A DNA stretch of 64,000 nt from Casp-actino8 sp039800005 (GTDB taxonomy: Bacteria; Actinomycetota; Acidimicrobiia; Acidimicrobiales; Ilumatobacteraceae). The stretch lies in contig JBDLRN010000049.1 of assembly GCA_039800005.1 (NCBI GenBank), positions 1 to 64,000 of the forward strand, read 5' to 3'. The translations under genes and the position numbers were made by a program. A model generated the notes under the pieces. It did not search any database and was not told where the DNA came from. It saw only the letters and a program-made list of their open reading frames with translations. Shown here one piece after another: positions 56,952 through 64,000 of the stretch (positions are counted from its first letter, which is position 1; each line of letters starts with the position of its first letter).

Positions 56952-58172
56952 TCATGTCGTACGCGGTTCTTTGGGCAGACCGAGAACCATTTCACCCATG
57001 ATGTTCGACTGGATCTGCGAGGAACCGGCGTAGATGGTTCCGGCTCGGGCGTTGAGGAACGAGCCGACCCAACTGGCCGAGGAATTGGGGGCCGTACGAT
57101 CGTCGGGCTGGAACGAGTTGGTCGGCAAGCGCCCTTCGAGGACCAATGCCGACGCACCCATGATCTCGAGCGCCAATTCGGTGACGGCCTGGTGATACTC
57201 GCTCCAGTAGCGCTTGAACGCGCCACTCTCCGGCCCGGGGTGGCGTCCGGCGAGGAAACCGGTGAGCGTGCGCAGTCCGAGATAGCGCATGATCTGCACC
57301 TTCGAATGCGCCCACGCCAACCGCTGGCGAACGCGCGGGTCGTCGGCCACACCGTGTTCACGCGCCAGGAGAAGGAGTCGATCGAGCTCGGCCTGGAAGC
57401 GCACCGGCACCGTGGCCGCACCTTCACCTCTCTCGTAGCCGAGCAACGTCATGGCGACTGCCCACCCGTTGTTCACTCCTCCGACGACGGCATCTTTCGG
57501 ACATGTCGCATCGGTGTAGAAGACCTCGTTGAACTCGCTCTCACCACTGATCATCTTGATCGGGCGAACTTCGATGCCGGGCTGACGCATGTCGACGAGC
57601 AGAAACGAGATGCCCTTGTGCTTGGGCGCATCGGGATCGGTGCGCGCCAACGTGAAGATGTGATCGGCCAGATGTCCAGCCGACGTCCAGATCTTCTGGC
57701 CGTTCAGAACCCATTGATCACCGTCGAGGCTGGCGCGCAGACCGAGACTGCCGAGATCGCTCCCGGCGTTCGGCTCGCTGTAACCCTGGCACCACACGTC
57801 GTCGTTGGCCAGGATGCGGGGCAAGTAGTACGCCTTTTGCTCCTCGGTCCCCCACCGCAACAAGGTGTTGCCGAGCATCGTGATTCCGAAGCCGTCGTTC
57901 GGACCACCGGTCGGCACTCCGGCGCGCGCGAACTCTTCGGCGAGGATCACTTGCTCGAGGGCCGACAATCCTCCCCCGCCGTATTCGGCCGGCCAACCCG
58001 GCGCGAGGAACCGTTCGGCGTGAAGGATCCTGCGCCACTGTGTCGTCCACTCTCGGACCTCGTCGAGCGGCATCCGGCCGATCCCGGGAAAATCGGACGG
58101 CAGAGCCTGAGCGAGAAAGTTCCGGACTCGCGCCCGGAAAACGTCGGCAACGTCGGAATAACGGGGATCCAC
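56952..58172 (-). CDS. Acyl-CoA dehydrogenase family protein
   Basis: FAD-dependent alpha-beta dehydrogenation of an acyl-CoA. The 406 residues have the three-domain ACAD layout: N-terminal helices (PGWPAEYGGGGLSALEQVILAEEF), beta domain with CQGYSEPNAGSDLGSL and GQKIWTSAGHLAD (FAD contacts), and a C-terminal helical domain ending with TIYAGSSQIQSNIMGEMVLGLP, the usual IYxGTxEIQ block. Substrate cannot be read. GTG start after a ten-base gap from the ROK stop. No electron-transfer flavoprotein genes nearby. Confidence 0.92.
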   Translation of the reverse strand: MDPRYSDVADVFRARVRNFLAQALPSDFPGIGRMPLDEVREWTTQWRRILHAERFLAPGWPAEYGGGGLSALEQVILAEEFARAGVPTGGPNDGFGITMLGNTLLRWGTEEQKAYYLPRILANDDVWCQGYSEPNAGSDLGSLGLRASLDGDQWVLNGQKIWTSAGHLADHIFTLARTDPDAPKHKGISFLLVDMRQPGIEVRPIKMISGESEFNEVFYTDATCPKDAVVGGVNNGWAVAMTLLGYERGEGAATVPVRFQAELDRLLLLAREHGVADDPRVRQRLAWAHSKVQIMRYLGLRTLTGFLAGRHPGPESGAFKRYWSEYHQAVTELALEIMGASALVLEGRLPTNSFQPDDRTAPNSSASWVGSFLNARAGTIYAGSSQIQSNIMGEMVLGLPKEPRTT

Positions 58173-58182
58173 GTCCGAGAAA

Positions 58183-59079
58183 CTACTCGGAGCGTCGACT
58201 CGACGGGATCGAATCGTGGGCGAGCGATCGCGCCAGAGCCGCGGCACCGAGCAGACTCGACCGGCCGCCGGCCGGCTCGATGGCGACCGACTGAGTGAAA
58301 CCGAGGCGACTGCGCTCGGCGAATTCACGTCGGGCGGCGTCGAAGAAGGGAACTCCCCAACCCAGGGCCACGCCGCCACCCACGACGACGAGATCGATGC
58401 TCGTGAGTGCGGCGACCGACGACACCGCGCGCCCGAAACGACGGGCAGCGTCCTCGATGACGACGGGAGTCGCGTACCGAGCTGGCTGACCGGTGTGCTG
58501 TTCGATCGCCACGCCCGAGAGATAGGCCTCGAGACAGCCGTGCGCGCCGCAACGACACTCGCGCCCCCCACTCTCGACGATCACATGACCGATGTGGCCG
58601 GCGTTGCCGTCGTCACCGTCCAACAGGCGACCGTCGATCACGAGGCCGGCGCCGACACCGGTGCCCACCACCACCGCCATGAAATTCGCCGAGCCTCGAG
58701 CCACTCCCAGCCATCCTTCGCCGAGGGCGAGGGCCTTGGCGTCGTTGTCGACCACCACCGGGCGTTGGACGAGATCGTGAAGAGCGGACCGCAACGGGAA
58801 GTCGCGCCACGCCGGAATGTGCAGAGGCGACACGGCGTCGCCACCCGCCGTCATCGGTCCACCACATCCGGCTCCGACGGCGACCACGTCGACGCCGTCG
58901 GCGGCGGCCAAGGTACGCGACACGATGCTCGCGACCGCGGACCACGGATCACGCGACGGCGTCGGTACTCGATCCGACACCACGATCGTCCCCTCGAGGG
59001 TGACGACCGCCGCCGACAACTTGGTGCCGCCGATGTCGAGGGCCAACACGGCGCGCGGGGCCTCCCCCGAACGTGTCAC
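58183..59079 (-). CDS. ROK family sugar kinase (probable glucokinase)
   Basis: ATP-dependent hexose kinase. N-terminal phosphate loop LALDIGGTKLSAAVV (about 11-25), sugar-binding VVVDNDAKALALGE with the catalytic aspartate in NDA, GHIGH and the zinc knuckle CRCGAHGCLEAYLSG (about 182-196). 298 residues, typical of bacterial Glk-type ROK kinases and lacking the N-terminal DNA-binding domain of ROK repressors. The sugar is inferred as glucose only by family. GTG start. Confidence 0.9.
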   Translation of the reverse strand: MTRSGEAPRAVLALDIGGTKLSAAVVTLEGTIVVSDRVPTPSRDPWSAVASIVSRTLAAADGVDVVAVGAGCGGPMTAGGDAVSPLHIPAWRDFPLRSALHDLVQRPVVVDNDAKALALGEGWLGVARGSANFMAVVVGTGVGAGLVIDGRLLDGDDGNAGHIGHVIVESGGRECRCGAHGCLEAYLSGVAIEQHTGQPARYATPVVIEDAARRFGRAVSSVAALTSIDLVVVGGGVALGWGVPFFDAARREFAERSRLGFTQSVAIEPAGGRSSLLGAAALARSLAHDSIPSSRRSE

Positions 59080-59086
59080 CACGAGA

Positions 59087-59422
59087 TCAGTCGAAACGAC
59101 GAGTGGCCCCGGCCCGAGCCTTGCGCAGAGCTCCGGCCACGTCCTGGAAACCGGCCCGCCCGATCGCGCGTGCATTGCGCTCGATGACGGCCAGCAACAC
59201 CAACATGCCGATGAACACGGCGAAGGCGAGCAGGAAGTGCACCTGCAGAGCCACGACCAGAAGAGCGACGCTCACGACGAGACCGAGCACGGCCCACCGC
59301 ACTGTGCGCGCCGAATGAAGGTAGAGGCCCGACGGTGACACGGCTTGCGCGAACTTGGCATCACTCTCGAGCTCCTGCTCGATCTGCCGAAGAATTCTCT
59401 GCTCGTCGTCGGACAGTGCCAC
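59087..59422 (-). CDS. DUF3040 membrane protein
   Basis: Actinobacterial protein of 111 residues. The N-terminal MALSDDEQRILRQIEQELESD is the DUF3040 signature, followed by two transmembrane helices (about 43-62 and 63-82) and a basic C-terminus. Role unknown; in mycobacteria and streptomycetes these genes lie near dinB or cell-division genes. GTG start with GGAGG four bases before it. Confidence 0.88.
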   Translation of the reverse strand: MALSDDEQRILRQIEQELESDAKFAQAVSPSGLYLHSARTVRWAVLGLVVSVALLVVALQVHFLLAFAVFIGMLVLLAVIERNARAIGRAGFQDVAGALRKARAGATRRFD

Positions 59423-59487
59423 CTGACCTCCCTTCGCTCGTGACAGTGTCCCAGATCGGACGCCGTCTGGCAACGCGCGACGTGGAC

Positions 59488-60840
59488 TCAGTTCCGACGT
59501 TCGTCACCGAGATCGTCCCGGGAAACATCACGGGGAACGTCCCGCGGCCCCCAGGGCGACGGCTGATTCGACGGTCGAGCGTCCAAGCTGCCTGCGGATC
59601 CGATCGCTCCCCGACCGAAGCGCCCTCGAATGGCGTCGATGGCCCGACTGGCCGGATCCCAACGGCGTTCGATGCGGGCGATGTCGTCCGGAACGTCTCC
59701 TCCCTCCGCCGCACCGAGGACTCCGTCGAAAAGACTCATTTGTGTCGCCGAGTCCCCGAACTGCGTCACCGACACACCGAGCAAGCGAATGCCGAGCGGA
59801 GATGCGAGACCCGCCACGATCTCGGTCAGAGCGGGCATCAACGCAGCCACGACGGCCGGGGCCGTCGACAACGGCGCGCCCGGAGTCACCGACCGAGTGA
59901 TCGTCTCGAAGGTCGAATACCGCACCTTCAACGTCACCGTCCGGGCCGACCACCCGTGATCCCGCAGTCGAGCCGCCACCGAGTCGGCAAGTCGGACCAG
60001 TTCGCGCCTCGCCTCGTCCATCGTCACCAGATCCTGCGAGAACGTCTCTTCGTTCCCGATCGACTTCGCGCGCCGGTCGGGAACCACGTCGCGGTCGTCC
60101 TCGGCGCGTGCCAGTGAGGCCAGGTGTCGACCATGAGCCACGCCGACCGCACGTTCCAGAACGTTCGGAGGAAGCGCCGCCAGATCGGCCACCGTGCGCA
60201 CGGCCAGACGTTCGAGTTTGGCCAAAGTCGCCGGACCGACTCCCCACAGCGCGTTCACGGGCAGGGGTGCCACGAAGTCGCGCTCGCCACCCGGCGGAAC
60301 GACCAGAACCCCGACTCCTTTCTCCACACCGGTCGGAGTGACGCGCGGCTTGGCGGCCTTGGACGCCAACTTGGCGACGAACTTGCTCGTCGCCACGCCG
60401 ACCGAGCAGTCGAGCTCGAGCTCACGTCCGATGCGATCGCGCAGGTGCCGCCCGATCGTCCCTCCGTCGCCGAAGAGCGAACGAGCACCGGTCACGTCGA
60501 GGAACGCCTCGTCGAGCGCTATGGGTTCCACGAGAGGAGTGACGTCCTCGAAGATGCGATGCACCTGACGGCTCACCTCGGCGTAGAGCGCGTGATCGCC
60601 CGGGAGGAAGACGGCGTGTGGACAGAGGCGACGAGCGCGCACCGACGGCATGGCCGAATACACACCGAAGCGACGAGCCTCGTAGTTGGCCGCCGCCACG
60701 ACACCACGCGACCCGGATCCCCCGACGACGACCGGCCGACCCCGCAATTCGGGGTGTCGACGGAGTTCGACCGAGACGTAGAAGGCGTCCATGTCGACGT
60801 GGAGGACGGTCCTCACTCGCGGTGTGGTCGCATCCGCCAT
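59488..60840 (-). CDS. dinB: DNA polymerase IV (Y family)
   Basis: Error-prone translesion polymerase. The catalytic acidic residues are in LHVDMDAFYVSVE (about 13-25) and ALDEAFLDVTG (about 108-118); SVGVATSKFVAKLASKAAKP is the palm/thumb region, WGVGPATLAKLERL the HhH thumb. A beta-clamp binding motif QMSLF lies near residue 377, followed by an Arg/Asp-rich tail with repeated RDV units. 450 residues is long for DinB because of that tail. No LexA-type operator was seen upstream. Confidence 0.95.
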   Translation of the reverse strand: MADATTPRVRTVLHVDMDAFYVSVELRRHPELRGRPVVVGGSGSRGVVAAANYEARRFGVYSAMPSVRARRLCPHAVFLPGDHALYAEVSRQVHRIFEDVTPLVEPIALDEAFLDVTGARSLFGDGGTIGRHLRDRIGRELELDCSVGVATSKFVAKLASKAAKPRVTPTGVEKGVGVLVVPPGGERDFVAPLPVNALWGVGPATLAKLERLAVRTVADLAALPPNVLERAVGVAHGRHLASLARAEDDRDVVPDRRAKSIGNEETFSQDLVTMDEARRELVRLADSVAARLRDHGWSARTVTLKVRYSTFETITRSVTPGAPLSTAPAVVAALMPALTEIVAGLASPLGIRLLGVSVTQFGDSATQMSLFDGVLGAAEGGDVPDDIARIERRWDPASRAIDAIRGRFGRGAIGSAGSLDARPSNQPSPWGPRDVPRDVSRDDLGDERRN

Positions 60841-60847
60841 CGTCGGC

Positions 60848-61612
60848 TCACAGTCGGCGTCGATGACCGCGGCGCAGGTCGGCGAAGGCCAGACGGAGCA
60901 CCAGCCGAAACGCCTCGCCGATGATCCGATACGACAACTTCGACTCACCACGCTGGCGATCACGAAAGACGATCGGGATCTCGACCACACGGCCGCCCAC
61001 CCGAACGAGCCGATGGGTCATCTCGACCTGGAAGCCGTATCCGTCGGCGCGCACCGACGACACGTCCATACGTCGGAGGACATCGGCCGAGTACACGCGG
61101 TATCCGCTCGTCGCATCGTTGACCGCCAGACCGAGCATGCCGGCCGCGTATCGATTGCCCCACCGACTGAGGAACTGGCGCAACCGCGGCCACTCGACAC
61201 ATCCCCCACCCGGCACGTAGCGGCTGCCGATCGACGCGTCGGCACCGGAAACGACCGCCGAAACGAGTTCGGGCAGATAGGCCGGATCGTGAGACAGATC
61301 GGCATCCATCTGAACCACGTAACGCGCGCCGCGTTCGAGAGCGGTTGCGAATCCGTCACGATACGCCGCACCGAGGCCGAGCTTTCCGGCCCGTCCGAGC
61401 ACCTCGGCGCCGGCCCGGCGGGCGACCTCGGCGGTACCGTCGGGACTGGCGTCGTCGACCACGAGGACGCGCACACCGGTCACGGCGGTTGCGATGCGCT
61501 CGATGAGCACGGCGACATTGTCGACCTCGTCGTAGGTCGGAACGACGATCCACACGTCGCGACCGGACAGGTCGACGACCGTCGTGTGACCAACCCCGCC
61601 TTCGCCCTGCAC
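60848..61612 (-). CDS. Polyprenol-phosphate mannosyltransferase (DPM1-like, GT2)
   Basis: Family 2 glycosyltransferase of the dolichol-phosphate mannose synthase type. WIVVPTYDEVDNV (about 21-33), VVDDASPDGT, GAAYRDGFATALERGARYVVQMDADLSHDP (DxD-like catalytic site in DADLSHDP) and GSRYVPGGG are all family blocks, with FRDRQRGESKLS at the end. No C-terminal membrane domain. The product, polyprenyl-phosphomannose, serves cell-envelope mannosylation in actinobacteria. GTG start without clear Shine-Dalgarno; about 15 residues could be trimmed. Confidence 0.9.
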   Translation of the reverse strand: MQGEGGVGHTTVVDLSGRDVWIVVPTYDEVDNVAVLIERIATAVTGVRVLVVDDASPDGTAEVARRAGAEVLGRAGKLGLGAAYRDGFATALERGARYVVQMDADLSHDPAYLPELVSAVVSGADASIGSRYVPGGGCVEWPRLRQFLSRWGNRYAAGMLGLAVNDATSGYRVYSADVLRRMDVSSVRADGYGFQVEMTHRLVRVGGRVVEIPIVFRDRQRGESKLSYRIIGEAFRLVLRLAFADLRRGHRRRL

Positions 61613-61635
61613 GAGTCGAGCCTACGATCCGGGCC

Positions 61636-61641
61636 TACGAT
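61636..61641 (+). promoter_or_regulatory. -10 element of a leaderless plus-strand operon
   Basis: TACGAT six bases before GTG 61648; transcription would start at the G of GTG. A second TACGAT lies 13 bases upstream at 61623. No convincing -35. Confidence 0.4.
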
Positions 61642-61647
61642 CCGAGC

Positions 61648-61914
61648 GTGACCGACGAACGACCGCTGTCCGCTCTCCCCTCTCCTCTCGCCCGGGCCAT
61701 CGCCTTCGTCTCGATTCTCGTCGGCGGTCTCGCGGGTGCCGTCATCGGTTTCGCCCTGGTCGACATCCAGTACTCCGGCGAGGCCGACTGGCCGCGGGGA
61801 CTCGGCATCGTGATCGGAGCGACCGTCGCTGCCGGAGGAACGGCCATCGTCGCGGTTCTCGTCCTGCGTGCCCTCGGCGAATGGCGGGACATCAACGATC
61901 GTCGACGTTCGTGA
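61648..61914 (+). CDS. Small two-helix membrane protein, unknown function
   Basis: An 88-residue protein with two hydrophobic helices (about 15-41 and 50-74), a short polar loop (QYSGEADWPRG) between them and a charged cytoplasmic end WRDINDRRRS. No domain recognised. Predicted leaderless GTG start. First of four plus-strand genes leading into a two-component system. Confidence 0.65.
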   Translation: MTDERPLSALPSPLARAIAFVSILVGGLAGAVIGFALVDIQYSGEADWPRGLGIVIGATVAAGGTAIVAVLVLRALGEWRDINDRRRS

Positions 61915-61930
61915 CGTCGAACGTGACCAC

Positions 61931-61978
61931 GAATGCGATGGTGAAGGCAACGATGAATGCACCGTTGAAGGCAACGAC
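61931..61978 (+). repeat. 24-base direct duplication at the start of the IMPase gene
   Basis: Two adjacent 24-base copies, starting GAATGCGATGGTGAAGGC and GAATGCACCGTTGAAGGC, differ at about five positions. They encode NAMVKATM and NAPLKATT, so the duplicated DNA includes the translation start region and leaves two candidate ATGs (61938, 61953). Confidence 0.55.
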
Positions 61979-62786
61979 TCACGACCCGATCGCACTCATG
62001 AACGTGGCCGCGGCCATCGCGCGACGCGCCGGCGACACCATCACCATCGGACGGCGCTCCGGCGATCGACGCGCCCACACCAAGTCCTCGCCGACCGACA
62101 TGGTCACCATCTGGGACGCCCGTGCCGAAGAACAGATCGTGACCGAGCTCTCCGAGCGACGACCTCACGACGGCATCGTCGCCGAGGAAGGAAGCGCGCG
62201 ACCGTCGACGAGCGGTGTCTCCTGGCTGGTCGATCCGATCGACGGCACCACCAACTTCTTGTACGGCATGGCGGGATTCGCGGTGTCGATCGCCGCTGTC
62301 GACGACGCCGGCCGTTCCCTCGCTGGCGCAGTGTTCCTTCCCATGACGCGCGAGTTGTTCGTGGCGGCACGGGGTCACGGAGCCTGGCTCGCCGGACGGC
62401 GACTGCAGTGCTCGACCACCAGCGATCTCGCGCGCGCCCTCGTCGGAACCGGGTTCGCGTACGACGCCGAGCTCCGTCGACGCCAAGGAGTCCGCATCGC
62501 CGCTCTGGTCGGATCGGTGCGCGACATCCGACGCGTCGGTGCCGCCGCACCCGACCTGTGCTACGTCGCCGACGGTCGACTCGACGCCTACTTCGAGGAG
62601 AATCTTCAGGCCTGGGACGTGGCGGCCGGACGGCTGATCGCCGAGGAGGCCGGTGCCCTCGTGACCTCCTTCGACGGCGGTCCGGCCGACCCGAGCCGAG
62701 TGCTGGCCGCGACCCCCGGGATTCATGCTCCTCTCGTCGATCTGCTCCGGGATGCGGGGCGAACGGCCGATTTTCCGGCAACATAG
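61953..62786 (+). CDS. Inositol monophosphatase family protein
   Basis: Mg-dependent, lithium-sensitive phosphatase family. The metal-binding motifs are EEG near residue 76, WLVDPIDGTTNFLYG near 90-104 and WDVAAGRLIAEEAGA near 220-234. 277 residues from ATG 61953 (AAGG six bases before); ATG 61938 is an alternative created by a duplication. The substrate may be inositol phosphate, fructose bisphosphate or histidinol phosphate; in actinobacteria histidinol phosphatase belongs to this family. Not resolvable by eye. Confidence 0.88.
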   Translation: MNAPLKATTHDPIALMNVAAAIARRAGDTITIGRRSGDRRAHTKSSPTDMVTIWDARAEEQIVTELSERRPHDGIVAEEGSARPSTSGVSWLVDPIDGTTNFLYGMAGFAVSIAAVDDAGRSLAGAVFLPMTRELFVAARGHGAWLAGRRLQCSTTSDLARALVGTGFAYDAELRRRQGVRIAALVGSVRDIRRVGAAAPDLCYVADGRLDAYFEENLQAWDVAAGRLIAEEAGALVTSFDGGPADPSRVLAATPGIHAPLVDLLRDAGRTADFPAT

Positions 62787-62790
62787 GTCC

Positions 62791-63471
62791 GTGGGAACTC
62801 GCATCCTCGCCGTCGAAGACGACGAACGGATCCGCACCGCGGTGAAACTGGCTCTCGAGGACGAGGGCTGGGTCGTCGACGAGGCGGCCAGTGGCGAAGA
62901 GGCCGTCATCCTCTTCCTGCGTCAGCCAGCCGACGTCGTGTTGATCGACATCATGCTCCCCGGGATCGACGGCTTCGAACTCTGTCGCACGATCCGTCGC
63001 ACGAGTGACGTGCCGATCGTGATGGTGACCGCCCGCGCCGACACCCATGACGTGGTGGCCGGGCTCGAGGCCGGCGCCGACGACTACCTCACCAAGCCGT
63101 TCGCCCCCAAGGAGTTGTCGGCTCGTATTCGCGCCTTGTTACGGCGAGCTCGACCGGCGAACCCGGCTCATCCCCGATTGGTGTTCGGCGATCTGGAGAT
63201 CGTGCCCGACGAAGGAAAGGTTCTCCGGGCCGGCCAGGAGATCCACCTCACCAAGACCGAGTTCCGCCTGTTGTGCGAACTGGCCGAGAACCCGGGACGG
63301 GTGTTCAGCCGTGAGGAGTTGCTCGACCAGGTGTGGGGGTACGGATACTTCGGCGACGGTCGACTCGTCGACGTGCACGTCCGACGCCTGCGCACCAAGG
63401 TCGAGATCGATTCGGCCAATCCGCGTCACGTGGTGACGGTGCGCGGCCTCGGCTACCGGCTCCAGGCCTAG
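62791..63471 (+). CDS. OmpR/PhoB-family response regulator
   Basis: Two-component transcription factor. The receiver domain (1-120) has the acidic pair D10/D11, phospho-acceptor D53 in LIDIMLPG, T81 region MVTARADTHD and lysine in LTKPFAPKEL. The winged-helix effector domain (130-226) shows LTKTEFRLLCELAENPGRVFSREELLDQVWG and the C-terminal VHVRRLRTKVE with VRGLGYRL. GTG start four bases after the IMPase stop. Its partner kinase follows ten bases later. Resembles MtrA/RegX-type regulators; target unknown. Confidence 0.95.
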   Translation: MGTRILAVEDDERIRTAVKLALEDEGWVVDEAASGEEAVILFLRQPADVVLIDIMLPGIDGFELCRTIRRTSDVPIVMVTARADTHDVVAGLEAGADDYLTKPFAPKELSARIRALLRRARPANPAHPRLVFGDLEIVPDEGKVLRAGQEIHLTKTEFRLLCELAENPGRVFSREELLDQVWGYGYFGDGRLVDVHVRRLRTKVEIDSANPRHVVTVRGLGYRLQA

Positions 63472-63481
63472 GGCACTCGGC

Positions 63482-64000
63482 GTGGTCGACACCGAACGCC
63501 CGCGTCGTCGCTTCGGACTCGGACTCCGCACGCGCATCCTCGCCACCTTCGGCCTCGGAAGCCTCGCGCTCTCGGCCTTTCTCGCTCTGGCCACCTACAG
63601 CTTCACCCGCACGAATCTGGTCGAAGAGCGCGAATCCAACGCCATCAATCAGACCTACGACGCGGCGACCCGGCTCACGTCCGATCTCCGCTCGTCACCG
63701 TCGAACGTCCAAGCGGTTCTCGATCGCCTCGGTGCCGATCGACCGCTGCTCTACTTCCGCGGCACGTGGACGGCCACCGACGCCCGCTTCACGTCGACTC
63801 AATTGCCCACCGATCTGCTCGACGAGGTTCTCGTCGACGGCCAACCTTCACTCATGCGGGTCGAGGTCGGTTCGGCCCTCGTCCTGGCCGTGGGCATACC
63901 GCTTCCGGAGGTCGACGGTGCCTACTTCGATTTCGTGTCCTTCGACGACGTCGAAAGCACGTTGCGCAGCGTGGGGCTGGCTCTGGTCTTCGCGGCCGCC
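63482..64000 (+). CDS. Sensor histidine kinase (N-terminal part, cut by the window)
   Basis: The first 173 residues: basic start MVDTERPRRRFGLGLRTR, transmembrane helix (about 18-40, ILATFGLGSLALSAFLALATYSF), an extracytoplasmic sensor of about 120 residues with no recognised fold, and the beginning of a second hydrophobic helix (about 163-173, GLALVFAAA). HAMP, HisKA and ATPase domains would follow beyond the window. Adjacent to and in line with the response regulator, so the two form a two-component pair. Confidence 0.85.
   Translation, partial: MVDTERPRRRFGLGLRTRILATFGLGSLALSAFLALATYSFTRTNLVEERESNAINQTYDAATRLTSDLRSSPSNVQAVLDRLGADRPLLYFRGTWTATDARFTSTQLPTDLLDEVLVDGQPSLMRVEVGSALVLAVGIPLPEVDGAYFDFVSFDDVESTLRSVGLALVFAAA

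Overview
The window is a GC-rich (mid-60s percent by eye), gene-dense stretch of bacterial chromosome made almost entirely of core genes. It looks actinobacterial, and most like class Acidimicrobiia. The signs are a mycobacterial-type integration host factor (mIHF), a PriA without Walker motifs, DUF3040 and DUF1844 proteins, a SepF/YggT cell-division set without ftsA, an m-DAP-type MurE, many GTG starts, several apparently leaderless promoters and a PyrR site placed as in mycobacteria. The class assignment is an inference; no 16S gene or other taxonomic marker is present. I see no tRNA, rRNA, insertion sequence, prophage or CRISPR array.

Layout. 1-6151 (minus): arginine operon argC-B-D-F-R-H followed by a marC-type gene, each joined by 1-4 base overlaps; argJ and argG are absent. 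6243-6773 (plus): a YqgE protein. 6809-12203 (minus): infC-rpmI-rplT-trmH-pheS-pheT, with infC apparently starting at ATA. 12400-12723 (plus): DUF1844. 12731-16909 (minus): cold-shock-like protein, hisG, mog, rsmB, fmt, def. 16931-17545 (plus): a small RNA methyltransferase. 17542-31487 (minus): pyrR-B-C, carA-B, pyrD, mihF, gmk, rpoZ, coaBC, metK, priA. 31559-37859 (minus): sepF, yggT, ileS, a DksA-like protein with a histone-H1-like tail, lspA, rluD. 37885-53558 (minus): the division and cell-wall (dcw) cluster mraZ-rsmH-ftsL-ftsI-murE-mraY-murD-ftsW-murG-murC-murB-ftsQ-ftsZ plus a YggS-type PLP protein; murF is missing. 53794-55467 (plus): a secreted M23 peptidase with four peptidoglycan-binding repeats, divergent from mraZ. 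55421-60840 (minus): lipoate-ligase-like protein, HNH nuclease, small hypothetical, acyl-CoA dehydrogenase, ROK kinase, DUF3040, dinB. 60848-61612 (minus): a DPM1-like glycosyltransferase. 61648-64000 (plus): small membrane protein, inositol monophosphatase family protein, response regulator, truncated sensor kinase.

How the parts connect. Carbamoyl phosphate from CarAB feeds both the arginine and pyrimidine routes encoded here. The same bipartite element (ATGATCATAC, seven bases, TGCAT) lies over the predicted promoters of argC and carA, which suggests joint control by the ArgR encoded in the arg operon. The pyrR leader carries a hairpin fitting the PyrR-binding consensus right beside the Shine-Dalgarno, suggesting translational feedback by UMP/UTP. 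Five 10-base repeats over the mraZ promoter are a probable MraZ operator. Four 13-base repeats precede ftsZ.

The regulatory and structural signals I find most worth following are the shared arg/car element, the PyrR hairpin, the ATA start of infC, the MraZ decamer array, the four 13-mers before ftsZ, a recurring pattern of perfect hairpins with the stop codon in the loop (metK, coaBC, rpoZ, yggT), and the cysteine-free DksA-like protein with a (PAKK)n tail. Nothing here is an obviously foreign or novel gene system; the novelty, if any, is in regulation.
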